Source of the DNA: Streptomyces sp. CB02261
Lineage (GTDB): Bacteria; Actinomycetota; Actinomycetes; Streptomycetales; Streptomycetaceae
DNA: 64,000 bases
NCBI RefSeq assembly: GCF_001905665.1
Contig: NZ_LIVX01000011.1
Span: forward strand, 186,001-250,000
Reading direction: 5' to 3'
The translations under genes were made by a program, and so were the position numbers. Under the pieces are notes generated by a model. That model was given only the letters and a program-made list of their open reading frames with translations, searched no databases and was not told where the DNA came from. Positions 24,391 through 33,017 of the stretch are shown here, in pieces; the stretch's first letter is position 1, and each line of letters starts with the position of its first letter.

Positions 24391-25527
24391 AACTGGGCGC
24401 CGCCGACGCACACGGAACGGCTGCTGTACGAGGCCGGGACGCGCGGCGACCGGGCCGCCGCCCTGGACGCCCTCGGGCGGACCCGGCTCTACGTCCTGCA
24501 GGCACGGGTGCACGCGGACGCTCCGGGCCACACCCCGCCCCTCCCCGCCCGGCGCGACAAGGCCGCCCGGCGCACCGTCGTACCGGTGCTGACCGAGGGC
24601 ATGCTGCCGGCGTGGCACCCCGACTGGGTGTTCGAGCAGACCACCCTCGCCAGACTCGCCGCGGCCTGGCCGAACGACCGGTGGTGGCTCGCGGTCAACC
24701 CGGACACCCCGTTCGGGGCCGCGCTCCCGGCCCGGGCCGCCGACCGGCGGACCTGGGAGGAGGCGGGCATCCGGGGCGGCGGACCGGCGCGGCTCCGCCT
24801 GCTCACCCACGCCGGTGGGCCGCTGCACGGACCGGTCGCGCACGCCCTGGCGCTCGGCGCGCACCTCGCCGTGCTCAACGGCCTGGTGTGGAACGGGCTC
24901 GGCGCCCAGTACGAGGACTACCCCACCGATGTCGCCCGGTTGCGCCGGCCCTGGGCCGTCCACCACCGGGCGGACTTCCGGGACAAGCTGCGGACCCTCA
25001 TCGCCACCCGGCTCGTCGGCCGGGTCCCCGAGGCCGTCCTGGGGATGCGGCGCCGCCTCGCCGCACGCCTCGGCCACCCGCCTACCGACGCCCAGTGGGC
25101 CTCGATGGTCACCGTGAACTTCGAGCGGGACGACCCCTACGGGGAGGACCTGGCCGAGGCCGAGCGGTTCCTGCGCCGGATCACCCACTACGAGGAGCGG
25201 TTCCGCGCCGACGGCCTCCTCGCCCCCGACGGCCGGATCGACACCCTCGCCGCCTTCGACCACGGCCGGGCCGTGAACGTCGTACGGCTCGCGCTCGGCG
25301 CGCGGTACTGCGACCCGCAGGAGGCGGAGCAGTCCCTCCTGAGGATCCTCGAACCCGCCCGGCAGGCGTACGACTCCTGGGAGGCGTTCTCCCTCGGCTA
25401 TCTCCTCGCCCGGCTGATCCACTTCGACGAGGGCGACCCCGAGCCGATGTACCGGGAGTCCGTGGCCGTCCACCGCATCCTCACCCAGGACCCTTCGAGC
25501 CCCTACCGGAACATCCCGTGGTCATGA
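24379..25527 (+). CDS. DUF1266-domain protein, copy 1
   Basis: A 382-aa cytoplasmic protein of unknown function. Residues 15-135 resemble the SseB-type N-terminal module found in such proteins (LTEGMLPAWHPDWVFEQTT). The last 160 residues carry a DUF1266 pattern: AAFDHGRAVNVVRLALGARY, then EAEQSLLRILEPARQAYDSW. It overlaps its paralogue by the ATGA at 25524-25527 and shares NIPW(S) at its end with the paralogue's NVPWR. A leaderless start at 24379 is proposed from the promoter position. DUF1266 proteins are found in polymorphic-toxin neighbourhoods in some bacteria, but no toxin is seen here. Confidence 0.8.
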   Translation: MITGNWAPPTHTERLLYEAGTRGDRAAALDALGRTRLYVLQARVHADAPGHTPPLPARRDKAARRTVVPVLTEGMLPAWHPDWVFEQTTLARLAAAWPNDRWWLAVNPDTPFGAALPARAADRRTWEEAGIRGGGPARLRLLTHAGGPLHGPVAHALALGAHLAVLNGLVWNGLGAQYEDYPTDVARLRRPWAVHHRADFRDKLRTLIATRLVGRVPEAVLGMRRRLAARLGHPPTDAQWASMVTVNFERDDPYGEDLAEAERFLRRITHYEERFRADGLLAPDGRIDTLAAFDHGRAVNVVRLALGARYCDPQEAEQSLLRILEPARQAYDSWEAFSLGYLLARLIHFDEGDPEPMYRESVAVHRILTQDPSSPYRNIPWS

Positions 25528-26690
25528 ACCCCCGCCCCGATGCCCGCGCCGTCCCGTGGATCCCGCCGTCCGAGACCGAGCACCTGCTGCGGGAGGCGGC
25601 ACTCCGCGGCGACTTCGCGGAACAGGTCCGGGTCCTCGCCGGGGCCGAGCTCTTCATCGGCGCCCCCAAGGCCGAGGTGGACGCCGAGCCGGACGACGTC
25701 TACTGGCGACCCCAGCAGGTCGCGAAGGGGCTCGTCGTCCGGCAGGTCCTCACCCGGGGGATGCTGCCGCCGTGGCACCCCGACTGGGTCTTCCACCAGA
25801 TCACCCTGAGATGGGCCGCGCAGTTCCGGTGGAGCGACCCCCGGGTGCTCCTCGCGGTCAACGGCGGCACCCCGGCCCAGCTGCTGCTGCCCGCCACCCC
25901 CGAGCACCGGGCGGGGTGGCTGCGGGTGTACGCCGAGCACGGCCGGGGGCGTGACGGCCGTTTCACCGCCCTCCGCCACGGGCCCCTGCACGGCCCGCTC
26001 GCCTTCGGCCTCGCCTGCGGCGCCCCTCTCGCGTTCGGCAACGGCGTCCCGTGGAACGACGTCGGTACGGCCTACATGGGATACACCACCATCCTCGACA
26101 CCCTCCGCGACGGCTGGGACGTCACGGACGGGGCGGGCTGGCGCAAGGAGCTGGACGCGCTGCTCGACGGCCGCAACAGCCCGCCGGAGCCGGACTTCGT
26201 CCTCCGGGTCCGCGAGGAACTGCGGACCGGCCGGGCCGGGATGCCGTCGGCCGAAGAGTGGCGCGAGACGGCCGCCGGGCATGCCCAGGACCTGGGCGCG
26301 GGCCCGGCGTCGGTGCGGCACATCGAGGAACTGGTGCGCCGGGTCCTGCGCTACGAGGCCCGGTTCCGCGCCGAGGGGCTGCTCCCGCCGGAGGGACGGG
26401 TGCGGAAGACCGTCGCGTACGACTACGGCCGTGCCGTGAACATGGCCCGCTGGGGTCTCTCGGCCCGGTTCTGCACGCCCCCCGAGGCCGAACAGGCGAT
26501 CGTCCACGCGGGGGCGCTGGCCCGGGCGGCCTACGGATCGTGGCAGGACTACTCGGTGGGGTATGCGCTGGGGCGGGTGCTGCGGTTCGACGGGGAGGAG
26601 TACGGCCCGTACCACGAGGAGAACGTGGCCGCGCACCGCGTCCTGACGGAGCACGAGGGCAGCCCCTGGCGGAACGTCCCGTGGCGCTGA
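25524..26690 (+). CDS. DUF1266-domain protein, copy 2
   Basis: A 388-aa paralogue of the preceding protein, translated with it. Shared blocks include LTRGMLPPWHPDWVFHQITL near residue 78, GPLHGPLAFGLACGAPLAF near 155 and the DUF1266 part VAYDYGRAVNMARWGLSARF with EAEQAIVHAGALARAAYGSW near 305. The two copies differ through the middle, so the duplication is old. Function unknown. The ATG is fixed by the overlap with copy 1. Confidence 0.82.
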   Translation: MNPRPDARAVPWIPPSETEHLLREAALRGDFAEQVRVLAGAELFIGAPKAEVDAEPDDVYWRPQQVAKGLVVRQVLTRGMLPPWHPDWVFHQITLRWAAQFRWSDPRVLLAVNGGTPAQLLLPATPEHRAGWLRVYAEHGRGRDGRFTALRHGPLHGPLAFGLACGAPLAFGNGVPWNDVGTAYMGYTTILDTLRDGWDVTDGAGWRKELDALLDGRNSPPEPDFVLRVREELRTGRAGMPSAEEWRETAAGHAQDLGAGPASVRHIEELVRRVLRYEARFRAEGLLPPEGRVRKTVAYDYGRAVNMARWGLSARFCTPPEAEQAIVHAGALARAAYGSWQDYSVGYALGRVLRFDGEEYGPYHEENVAAHRVLTEHEGSPWRNVPWR

Positions 26691-26727
26691 GCCGGGGCGT
26701 GGACACCCCGTCCCGGCCGACGTGCCG

Positions 26728-27309
26728 TCAGTCGCCCTCGCCCATCAGGACCTTGAGCCCCGCCGTGAGGTCGTCGGCGCTCGGGGCCGTGTCCGGGTCG
26801 ACCATCCACTGGATCATCACCCCGGTCGCCAGGGCCTGACAGAGCAGCCCGGCCACCCGGGCCTTCTCCGGGTCCGCCTCCGGGTCGAGGCCCAGGAAGC
26901 CCTCGGCCATGCCGAGCCGGCCCTCCCGCTGCGGCTCCTTGATCGCCTCACGCAGCTTCTCGTCGTCGTCGAGCCGGGTGACGATCTCCGTCTGAAGCTT
27001 CCACAGCGGCCTGCTCGCCCCGGCGGCGGCGATCACCTGCTCCCAGACCGTGTGGAAGCGCGCGTACGGCTCGGCCGGCAGCGCCCGCCCCTCCTCGCCG
27101 GTGCCCGCCGGGCCGACCCGGTCGCCCCACTCCTCGGTGAGCGCGAGGAAGGCCTGCTGGAGGAGGGCGTCCTTGGAGCCGTAGTGGTAGCCGATGGAGG
27201 CGAGGTTGGTGCCGGACGCGGCGACGATGTCGCGGGCCGTGGTGCGCCCGTACCCCTTCTCCAGGAGGCAGCGCTTGGCACCTTCGAGGAGGTCTTCCCT
27301 GTGTCCCAT
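26728..27309 (-). CDS. TetR family regulator
   Basis: A 193-aa repressor. The helix-turn-helix is in residues 5-50 (LLEGAKRCLLEKGYGRTTARDIVAASGTN, then GYHYGSKDALL). The ligand domain has a hydrophobic pocket helix (GLLCQALATGVMIQWM). The ATG at 27309 lies 21 bases from a palindromic operator, so it probably represses itself. It is convergent with the DUF1266 genes. The target genes and ligand are unknown. Confidence 0.92.
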   Translation of the reverse strand: MGHREDLLEGAKRCLLEKGYGRTTARDIVAASGTNLASIGYHYGSKDALLQQAFLALTEEWGDRVGPAGTGEEGRALPAEPYARFHTVWEQVIAAAGASRPLWKLQTEIVTRLDDDEKLREAIKEPQREGRLGMAEGFLGLDPEADPEKARVAGLLCQALATGVMIQWMVDPDTAPSADDLTAGLKVLMGEGD

Positions 27310-27329
27310 GACAGCACCGTACCCGGCCC

Positions 27330-27356
27330 TTAGACACCTGTGTAAGACGAGCGTCT
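27330..27356 (-). promoter_or_regulatory. TetR operator candidate
   Basis: TAGACAC (27330-27336) and GCGTCTA (27350-27356) are inverted with one mismatch. Within it AGACG-AG-CGTCT (27344-27355) is a perfect palindrome. It lies in the promoter region of the TetR gene, the usual place for autoregulation. Confidence 0.5.
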
Positions 27357-27386
27357 AGGGACCGGGTACGAGGTGACGGGCCTGCG

Positions 27387-28976
27387 TCAGATCAGGTTGA
27401 CGGAGCGGGCCGACGTGGCGCCGATCTCCTCCGCGATCTCCGCGAGCACCGGCGCCGGGAGCGTGTCGTCGACGGTGAGCACGACGAGCGCCTCGCCGCC
27501 CTCCTCCGCGCGGGAGACCTGCATGCCGGCGATGTTCAGACCGGCCTCGCCGAGGATCCGGCCGACCGTGCCCACGACACCCGGACGGTCCTCGTACCGC
27601 AGCACGACCATGTGGTCGGCCAGCGCCAGGTCCACGTCGTAGTCACCGACCGCGACGATCTTCTGGAGGTGCTTCGGGCCGGCCAGCGTGCCGGAGACCG
27701 CGACCTCCTCGCCGCTGGAGAGGGTGCCGCGCACGGTGACGACGTTGCGGTGGTCGGGCGACTCGGAGCTCGTCGTCAGCCGGACCTCGACACCGCGCTC
27801 CTGCGCGAACAGCGGGGCGTTGACGTACGACACGGTCTCGTCGACCACGTCCTCGAACACGCCCTTGAGCGCGGAGAGTTCGAGCACCTTGACGTCGTGC
27901 TGGGTAATCTCGCCGTACACCTCGACGTCGAGACGGGCCGCGACCTCGCCCGCGAGCGCGGTGAAGATCCGGCCGAGCTTCTCGGCGAGCGGCAGACCCG
28001 GCTTGACGTCCTCGGCGATGACACCACCCTGGACGTTGACCGCGTCCGGGACGAGCTCACCGGCGAGCGCGAGGCGCACCGAGCGGGCGACGGCGATGCC
28101 GGCCTTCTCCTGGGCCTCGTCCGTGGAGGCGCCGAGGTGCGGGGTGCAGACGACCTGGTCGAGCTCGAACAGCGGGGAGTCCGTGCAGGGCTCCTTCGCG
28201 TACACGTCGAGGCCCGCGCCGGCGACCCGGCCCTCCTTGAGGGCGGTGTACAGCGCCGCCTCGTCGACGATCCCGCCGCGCGCGGCGTTCACGATCCGGA
28301 CGGAGGGCTTGACCTTGTGCAGCGCCTCGTCGCCGATGAGACCGAGGGTCTCCGGGGTCTTCGGCAGGTGGACGGTGATGAAGTCGGCGACCTCGAGGAG
28401 CTCGTCCAGGGCCAGCAGCTTCACGCCCATCTGGGCGGCGCGGGCGGGCTGCACGTAGGGGTCGTACGCGACGATCTTCATGCCGAAGGCGGACATGCGC
28501 TGGGCGACCAGGACACCGATGCGGCCGAGGCCGACGACGCCGAGGGTCTTCTCGCTCAGCTCGACACCCGTGTACTTGGAGCGCTTCCACTCGCCGTTCT
28601 TCAGCGCCGTGTTGGCCTGCGGGATGTTGCGCGCGGTCGCGACGAGCAGACCGCAGGCGAGTTCCGCGGCGGTGACGATGTTGGACGTCGGGGCGTTGAC
28701 GACCATCACGCCGGCCTTGGTGGCGGCGGAGACGTCCACGTTGTCCAGACCGACACCGGCACGGGCGACGACCCGCAGCTTGCCGGCGGCGGCGATGGCC
28801 TCGGCGTCGACCTTGGTCGCGGAACGGACCAGGATCGCGTCCACGTCGGCGATGGCCGGGATCAGCTCGGCGCGGTCGGCGCCGTTGCAGTGCCGGATCT
28901 CGAAGTCCGGGCCCAGCGCGTCGACGGTGGCGGGCGACAGCTCTTCAGCGATGAGTACGACAGGTTTCGAGCTCAC
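27387..28976 (-). CDS. serA: D-3-phosphoglycerate dehydrogenase
   Basis: A 529-aa long-form SerA. It commits 3-phosphoglycerate to serine synthesis. A Rossmann domain (GLGRIGVLVAQRMSAFGMKI near residue 150) and catalytic Arg, Glu and His motifs (VNAARGGIVDE, PHLGASTDEAQE) are clear. An intervening ASB domain follows, and a C-terminal ACT domain (RPGVVGTVGRILGEAGLNIA) binds serine for feedback control. GTG at 28976 with GAGG upstream gives the usual 529 aa (SSKPVVLIAEELSPATVDAL). It follows ilvC after a hairpin and a 272-base gap with its own control region. Confidence 0.96.
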   Translation of the reverse strand: MSSKPVVLIAEELSPATVDALGPDFEIRHCNGADRAELIPAIADVDAILVRSATKVDAEAIAAAGKLRVVARAGVGLDNVDVSAATKAGVMVVNAPTSNIVTAAELACGLLVATARNIPQANTALKNGEWKRSKYTGVELSEKTLGVVGLGRIGVLVAQRMSAFGMKIVAYDPYVQPARAAQMGVKLLALDELLEVADFITVHLPKTPETLGLIGDEALHKVKPSVRIVNAARGGIVDEAALYTALKEGRVAGAGLDVYAKEPCTDSPLFELDQVVCTPHLGASTDEAQEKAGIAVARSVRLALAGELVPDAVNVQGGVIAEDVKPGLPLAEKLGRIFTALAGEVAARLDVEVYGEITQHDVKVLELSALKGVFEDVVDETVSYVNAPLFAQERGVEVRLTTSSESPDHRNVVTVRGTLSSGEEVAVSGTLAGPKHLQKIVAVGDYDVDLALADHMVVLRYEDRPGVVGTVGRILGEAGLNIAGMQVSRAEEGGEALVVLTVDDTLPAPVLAEIAEEIGATSARSVNLI

Positions 28977-29177
28977 GTGAGTCCTCACAGATCCAGTGCG
29001 GACGGCCGTCCCGACGGCCGCAGGCGGTGGAGGGGGCTTGCCGCGTGAAAGCGCACGACGCTGTGGGCCTGAACGCGAATGTTGTTGAGAAGTGTAGTGG
29101 TGCACCGGCGCGGTTCATGCGCCTCGTTGGAAGGATCACCCGTCCGTGGTTGGACGGGGTGTCCAACGATGCGGGAA

Positions 29178-29228
29178 GGGGCCGGACACAGTGCCCGGCC
29201 CTCCCCCACGCCCCAGGGGGCGTGGGGG
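29178..29228 (-). terminator. Double hairpin after ilvC
   Basis: CCCCCACGCCC (29203-29213) pairs perfectly with GGGCGTGGGGG (29218-29228), 20 bases after the ilvC stop. A second stem of GGCCGG/CCGGCC type lies at 29178-29202. No U-tract. Confidence 0.75.
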
Positions 29229-29248
29229 GATCCCCAGCCCGGGAAGGC

Positions 29249-30250
<1,002 letters not shown>

Positions 30251-30369
30251 TGGGAATCTCCTTGAGGTGCTGGTGTTGCGTCCCACCGTACGGCGGGGAG
30301 CGGGAGGAAGGTTTTCGGGTCTCGTCAGTCGGACCGCCGGGTGGACCGGCCGTCCGCCTCCGATGACTC

Positions 30370-30897
30370 TCAGGCGCTGCGGTCGAGGGCCCGCAGGGAC
30401 CGGTCCGTGATGGACCGGGAACCACGCCCTATGGCGATCGTGCCCGACTGGACGAGCTCCTTGACGCCGAACTGCTCCAGCATCTTGAGCATCGCGTCGA
30501 GCTTGTCACTCGAACCGGTGGCCTCGATGGTGACCGCCTCGGGCGAGACGTCCACGGTCTTGGCGCGGAACAGCTGCACGATCTCGACGATCTGGGAGCG
30601 GGTCTCGTTGTCGGCGCGGACCTTCACCAGGACGAGCTCGCGCTGGATCGCGGCGCTGGGCTCGAGTTCGACGATCTTCAGGACGTTGACCAGCTTGTTG
30701 AGCTGCTTGGTCACCTGCTCGAGGGGCAGGTCCTCGACATTGACCACGATGGTGATGCGGGAGATGTCGGGGTGCTCGGTGACGCCGACGGCGAGGGAGT
30801 CGATGTTGAAGCCGCGGCGGGAGAACAGGGCGGCGATCCGGGCGAGGATGCCGGGCGTGTTCTCGACGAGAACGGAGAGCGTGTGCTTGGTGGACAT
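30370..30897 (-). CDS. ilvN: Acetolactate synthase regulatory (small) subunit
   Basis: A 175-aa regulatory subunit. It starts MSTKHTLSVLVENTPGILAR, an ACT domain that binds valine. GFNIDSLAVGVTEHPDISR and the C-terminal domain (VELVQSG-like VKELVQSGTIAIGRG) are as in IlvH/IlvN. It activates IlvB and gives it feedback inhibition. It lies 41 bases after ilvB. The name ilvH is also used for this type. Confidence 0.97.
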   Translation of the reverse strand: MSTKHTLSVLVENTPGILARIAALFSRRGFNIDSLAVGVTEHPDISRITIVVNVEDLPLEQVTKQLNKLVNVLKIVELEPSAAIQRELVLVKVRADNETRSQIVEIVQLFRAKTVDVSPEAVTIEATGSSDKLDAMLKMLEQFGVKELVQSGTIAIGRGSRSITDRSLRALDRSA

Positions 30898-30938
30898 GGT
30901 CTGGGTCTCTTCCTTTTCGCTCTGCTTCGTTCCGCGCT

Positions 30939-32783
30939 TCAGTCGTCTTCGCCGTCGCCGAAGTCGGGGCGGACGCCCCGGGCGGCCATGACCTCGTCGT
31001 TCGAGGTGCCGGCGGCGACCATCGGCCAGACCTGGGCGTCCTCGTGGACGATGAAGTCGACGACGACCGGCCGGTCGTTGATGGCGTTCGCCTCGGCGAT
31101 GACCTTGTCCAGGTCGGCCGGGTCCTCACAGCGGAGGGCGACGCAGCCCATGGCCTCGGACAGCTTGACGAAGTCGGGGACGCGGGTGCCCTTGTTCGCC
31201 TGGACGTCGTCCGGTCCGGAGTGCAGGACGGTGTTGGAATACCGCTGGTTGTAGAAGAGGGTCTGCCACTGGCGGACCATCCCGAGGGCGCCGTTGTTGA
31301 TGATGGCGACCTTGATCGGGATGTTGTTCAGGGCGCAGGTGGTGAGCTCCTGATTGGTCATCTGGAAGCAGCCGTCGCCGTCGATCGCCCAGACCGGGCG
31401 GTCGGGCAGACCGGCCTTGGCGCCCATGGCGGCGGGGACCGCGTACCCCATCGTCCCGGCGCCGCCGGAGTTCAGCCAGGTGGCCGGCTGCTCGTAGTCG
31501 ATGAAGTGGGCGGCCCACATCTGGTGCTGGCCGACACCGGCGGCGAAGATGGTGCCCTCGGGGGCGAGCTGCCCGATGCGCTGGATGACCTGCTGCGGCG
31601 ACAGGCTGCCGTCCTCCGGCAGGTCGTAGCCGAGCGGGTAGGTCTCGCGCCAGCGGCTCAGGTCGCTCCACCAGGCGCTGTAGTCGCCCGTGTTCCCCTC
31701 GCTGTGCTCGGCCTGGACGGCCTGGATCAGGTCGGCGATGACCTCGCGGGCGTCCCCGACGATCGGGACGTCGGCGGCACGGTTCTTGCCGATCTCGGCC
31801 GGGTCGATGTCCGCGTGGACGATCTTGGCGTACGGGGCGAAGCTGTCGAGCTTGCCGGTGACGCGGTCGTCGAAGCGGGCGCCGAGGGCGACGATCAGGT
31901 CGGCCTTCTGCAGCGCGGTGACGGCGGTGACCGCACCGTGCATGCCGGGCATGCCCACGTGCAGCGGGTGGCTGTCGGGGAAGGCGCCCAGGGCCATCAG
32001 CGTGGTGGTGACGGGGGCGCCGGTCAGCTCGGCCAGGATCTTCAGCTCGCCGGTGGCGCCGGCCTTGAGGACACCGCCGCCGACGTACAGGACGGGGCGC
32101 TTGGCCGCGCTGATCAGCTTGGCGGCCTCGCGGATCTGCTTGGCGTGCGGCTTGGTCACCGGGCGGTAGCCGGGCAGGTCGGTCTGCGGCGGCCAGCTGA
32201 AGGTGGTCTTCGCCTGGAGGGCGTCCTTGGCGATGTCGACCAGGACCGGGCCGGGGCGGCCGGTGGAGGCGATGTGGAAGGCCTCCGCGATCGTCCGCGG
32301 GATGTCCTCGGCCTTGGTGACGAGGAAGTTGTGCTTGGTGATCGGCATCGTGATGCCGCAGATGTCCGCCTCCTGGAAGGCGTCCGTGCCGATCGCCTTC
32401 GAGGCGACCTGGCCGGTGATCGCGACCAGCGGGACGGAGTCCATGTGCGCGTCGGCGATCGGGGTGACGAGGTTGGTCGCACCGGGTCCCGAGGTCGCCA
32501 TGCAGACGCCGACCTTGCCGGTCGCCTGGGCGTAGCCGGTGGCCGCGTGGCCCGCGCCCTGCTCGTGGCGGACCAGGATGTGGCGCACCCGCTTCGAGTC
32601 CATCATCGGGTCGTAGGCCGGGAGGATCGCCCCGCCGGGGATGCCGAAGACGGTGTCGGCGCCCACTTCCTCGAGAGAACGGATGAGGGACTGCGCACCC
32701 GTGACGTGCTCGACGGTGATGGCGGGCTGCGCGCCGCTACGGGGCCGCGGCTGCGGATGGTGCCCGGTGGCCTGGTCGGTCAT
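30939..32783 (-). CDS. ilvB: Acetolactate synthase catalytic (large) subunit
   Basis: A 614-aa TPP- and FAD-dependent enzyme forming acetolactate and acetohydroxybutyrate. The catalytic Glu is in VRHEQGAGHAATGYA near residue 75. The TPP motif is GDGCFQMTNQELTTCALNN near residue 470, and SGPGATNLVTPIADAHMDS is typical. The ATG at 32783 sits at good distance from AGAAGAG; an ATG two codons earlier (32789) is an alternative. It is preceded by a leader peptide and terminator, so transcription is attenuated by Ile/Leu/Val-tRNA supply. Confidence 0.97.
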   Translation of the reverse strand: MTDQATGHHPQPRPRSGAQPAITVEHVTGAQSLIRSLEEVGADTVFGIPGGAILPAYDPMMDSKRVRHILVRHEQGAGHAATGYAQATGKVGVCMATSGPGATNLVTPIADAHMDSVPLVAITGQVASKAIGTDAFQEADICGITMPITKHNFLVTKAEDIPRTIAEAFHIASTGRPGPVLVDIAKDALQAKTTFSWPPQTDLPGYRPVTKPHAKQIREAAKLISAAKRPVLYVGGGVLKAGATGELKILAELTGAPVTTTLMALGAFPDSHPLHVGMPGMHGAVTAVTALQKADLIVALGARFDDRVTGKLDSFAPYAKIVHADIDPAEIGKNRAADVPIVGDAREVIADLIQAVQAEHSEGNTGDYSAWWSDLSRWRETYPLGYDLPEDGSLSPQQVIQRIGQLAPEGTIFAAGVGQHQMWAAHFIDYEQPATWLNSGGAGTMGYAVPAAMGAKAGLPDRPVWAIDGDGCFQMTNQELTTCALNNIPIKVAIINNGALGMVRQWQTLFYNQRYSNTVLHSGPDDVQANKGTRVPDFVKLSEAMGCVALRCEDPADLDKVIAEANAINDRPVVVDFIVHEDAQVWPMVAAGTSNDEVMAARGVRPDFGDGEDD

Positions 32784-32864
32784 CAGCATCTCTTCTCGAA
32801 GCAGAGGGTTTTTGCGAGGTGTTCTACGAGGGTTTGCGGCGACTTTGGAGGGAGCCGGTGCAAC

Positions 32865-32898
32865 AAAAAACCCCTCGTGCCGTGAGGCAAGCGAGGGG
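32865..32898 (-). terminator. ilvB attenuator terminator
   Basis: On the minus strand CCCCTCG (32898-32892) pairs with CGAGGGG (32877-32871), followed by six U (32870-32865). It lies between the leader peptide and ilvB. Confidence 0.85.
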
Positions 32899-32942
32899 AG
32901 CGCGTCGGGTGCGTATTGAGCGGGGTCCAGTGGGTCCCTGCT

Positions 32943-32984
32943 TCAGCCGACGCGCTTTCCAAGTACGAGAATTCGGGTGCGCAT
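32943..32984 (-). CDS. ilvB leader peptide
   Basis: A 13-codon frame, MRTRILVLGKRVG, carrying Ile, Leu, Val, Leu in a row (ATT CTC GTA CTT). A GGGAGGG site precedes the ATG. It stops 44 bases before the terminator stem. This is the known ribosome-mediated attenuator type described for actinobacterial ilvB genes: stalling at scarce Ile/Leu/Val codons would stop the terminator from forming. The CTT codon is rare in this genome, which increases sensitivity. Confidence 0.9.
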   Translation of the reverse strand: MRTRILVLGKRVG

Positions 32985-33017
32985 GGCACTGACCCTCCCT
33001 CTCAGCCCTCACCACTG

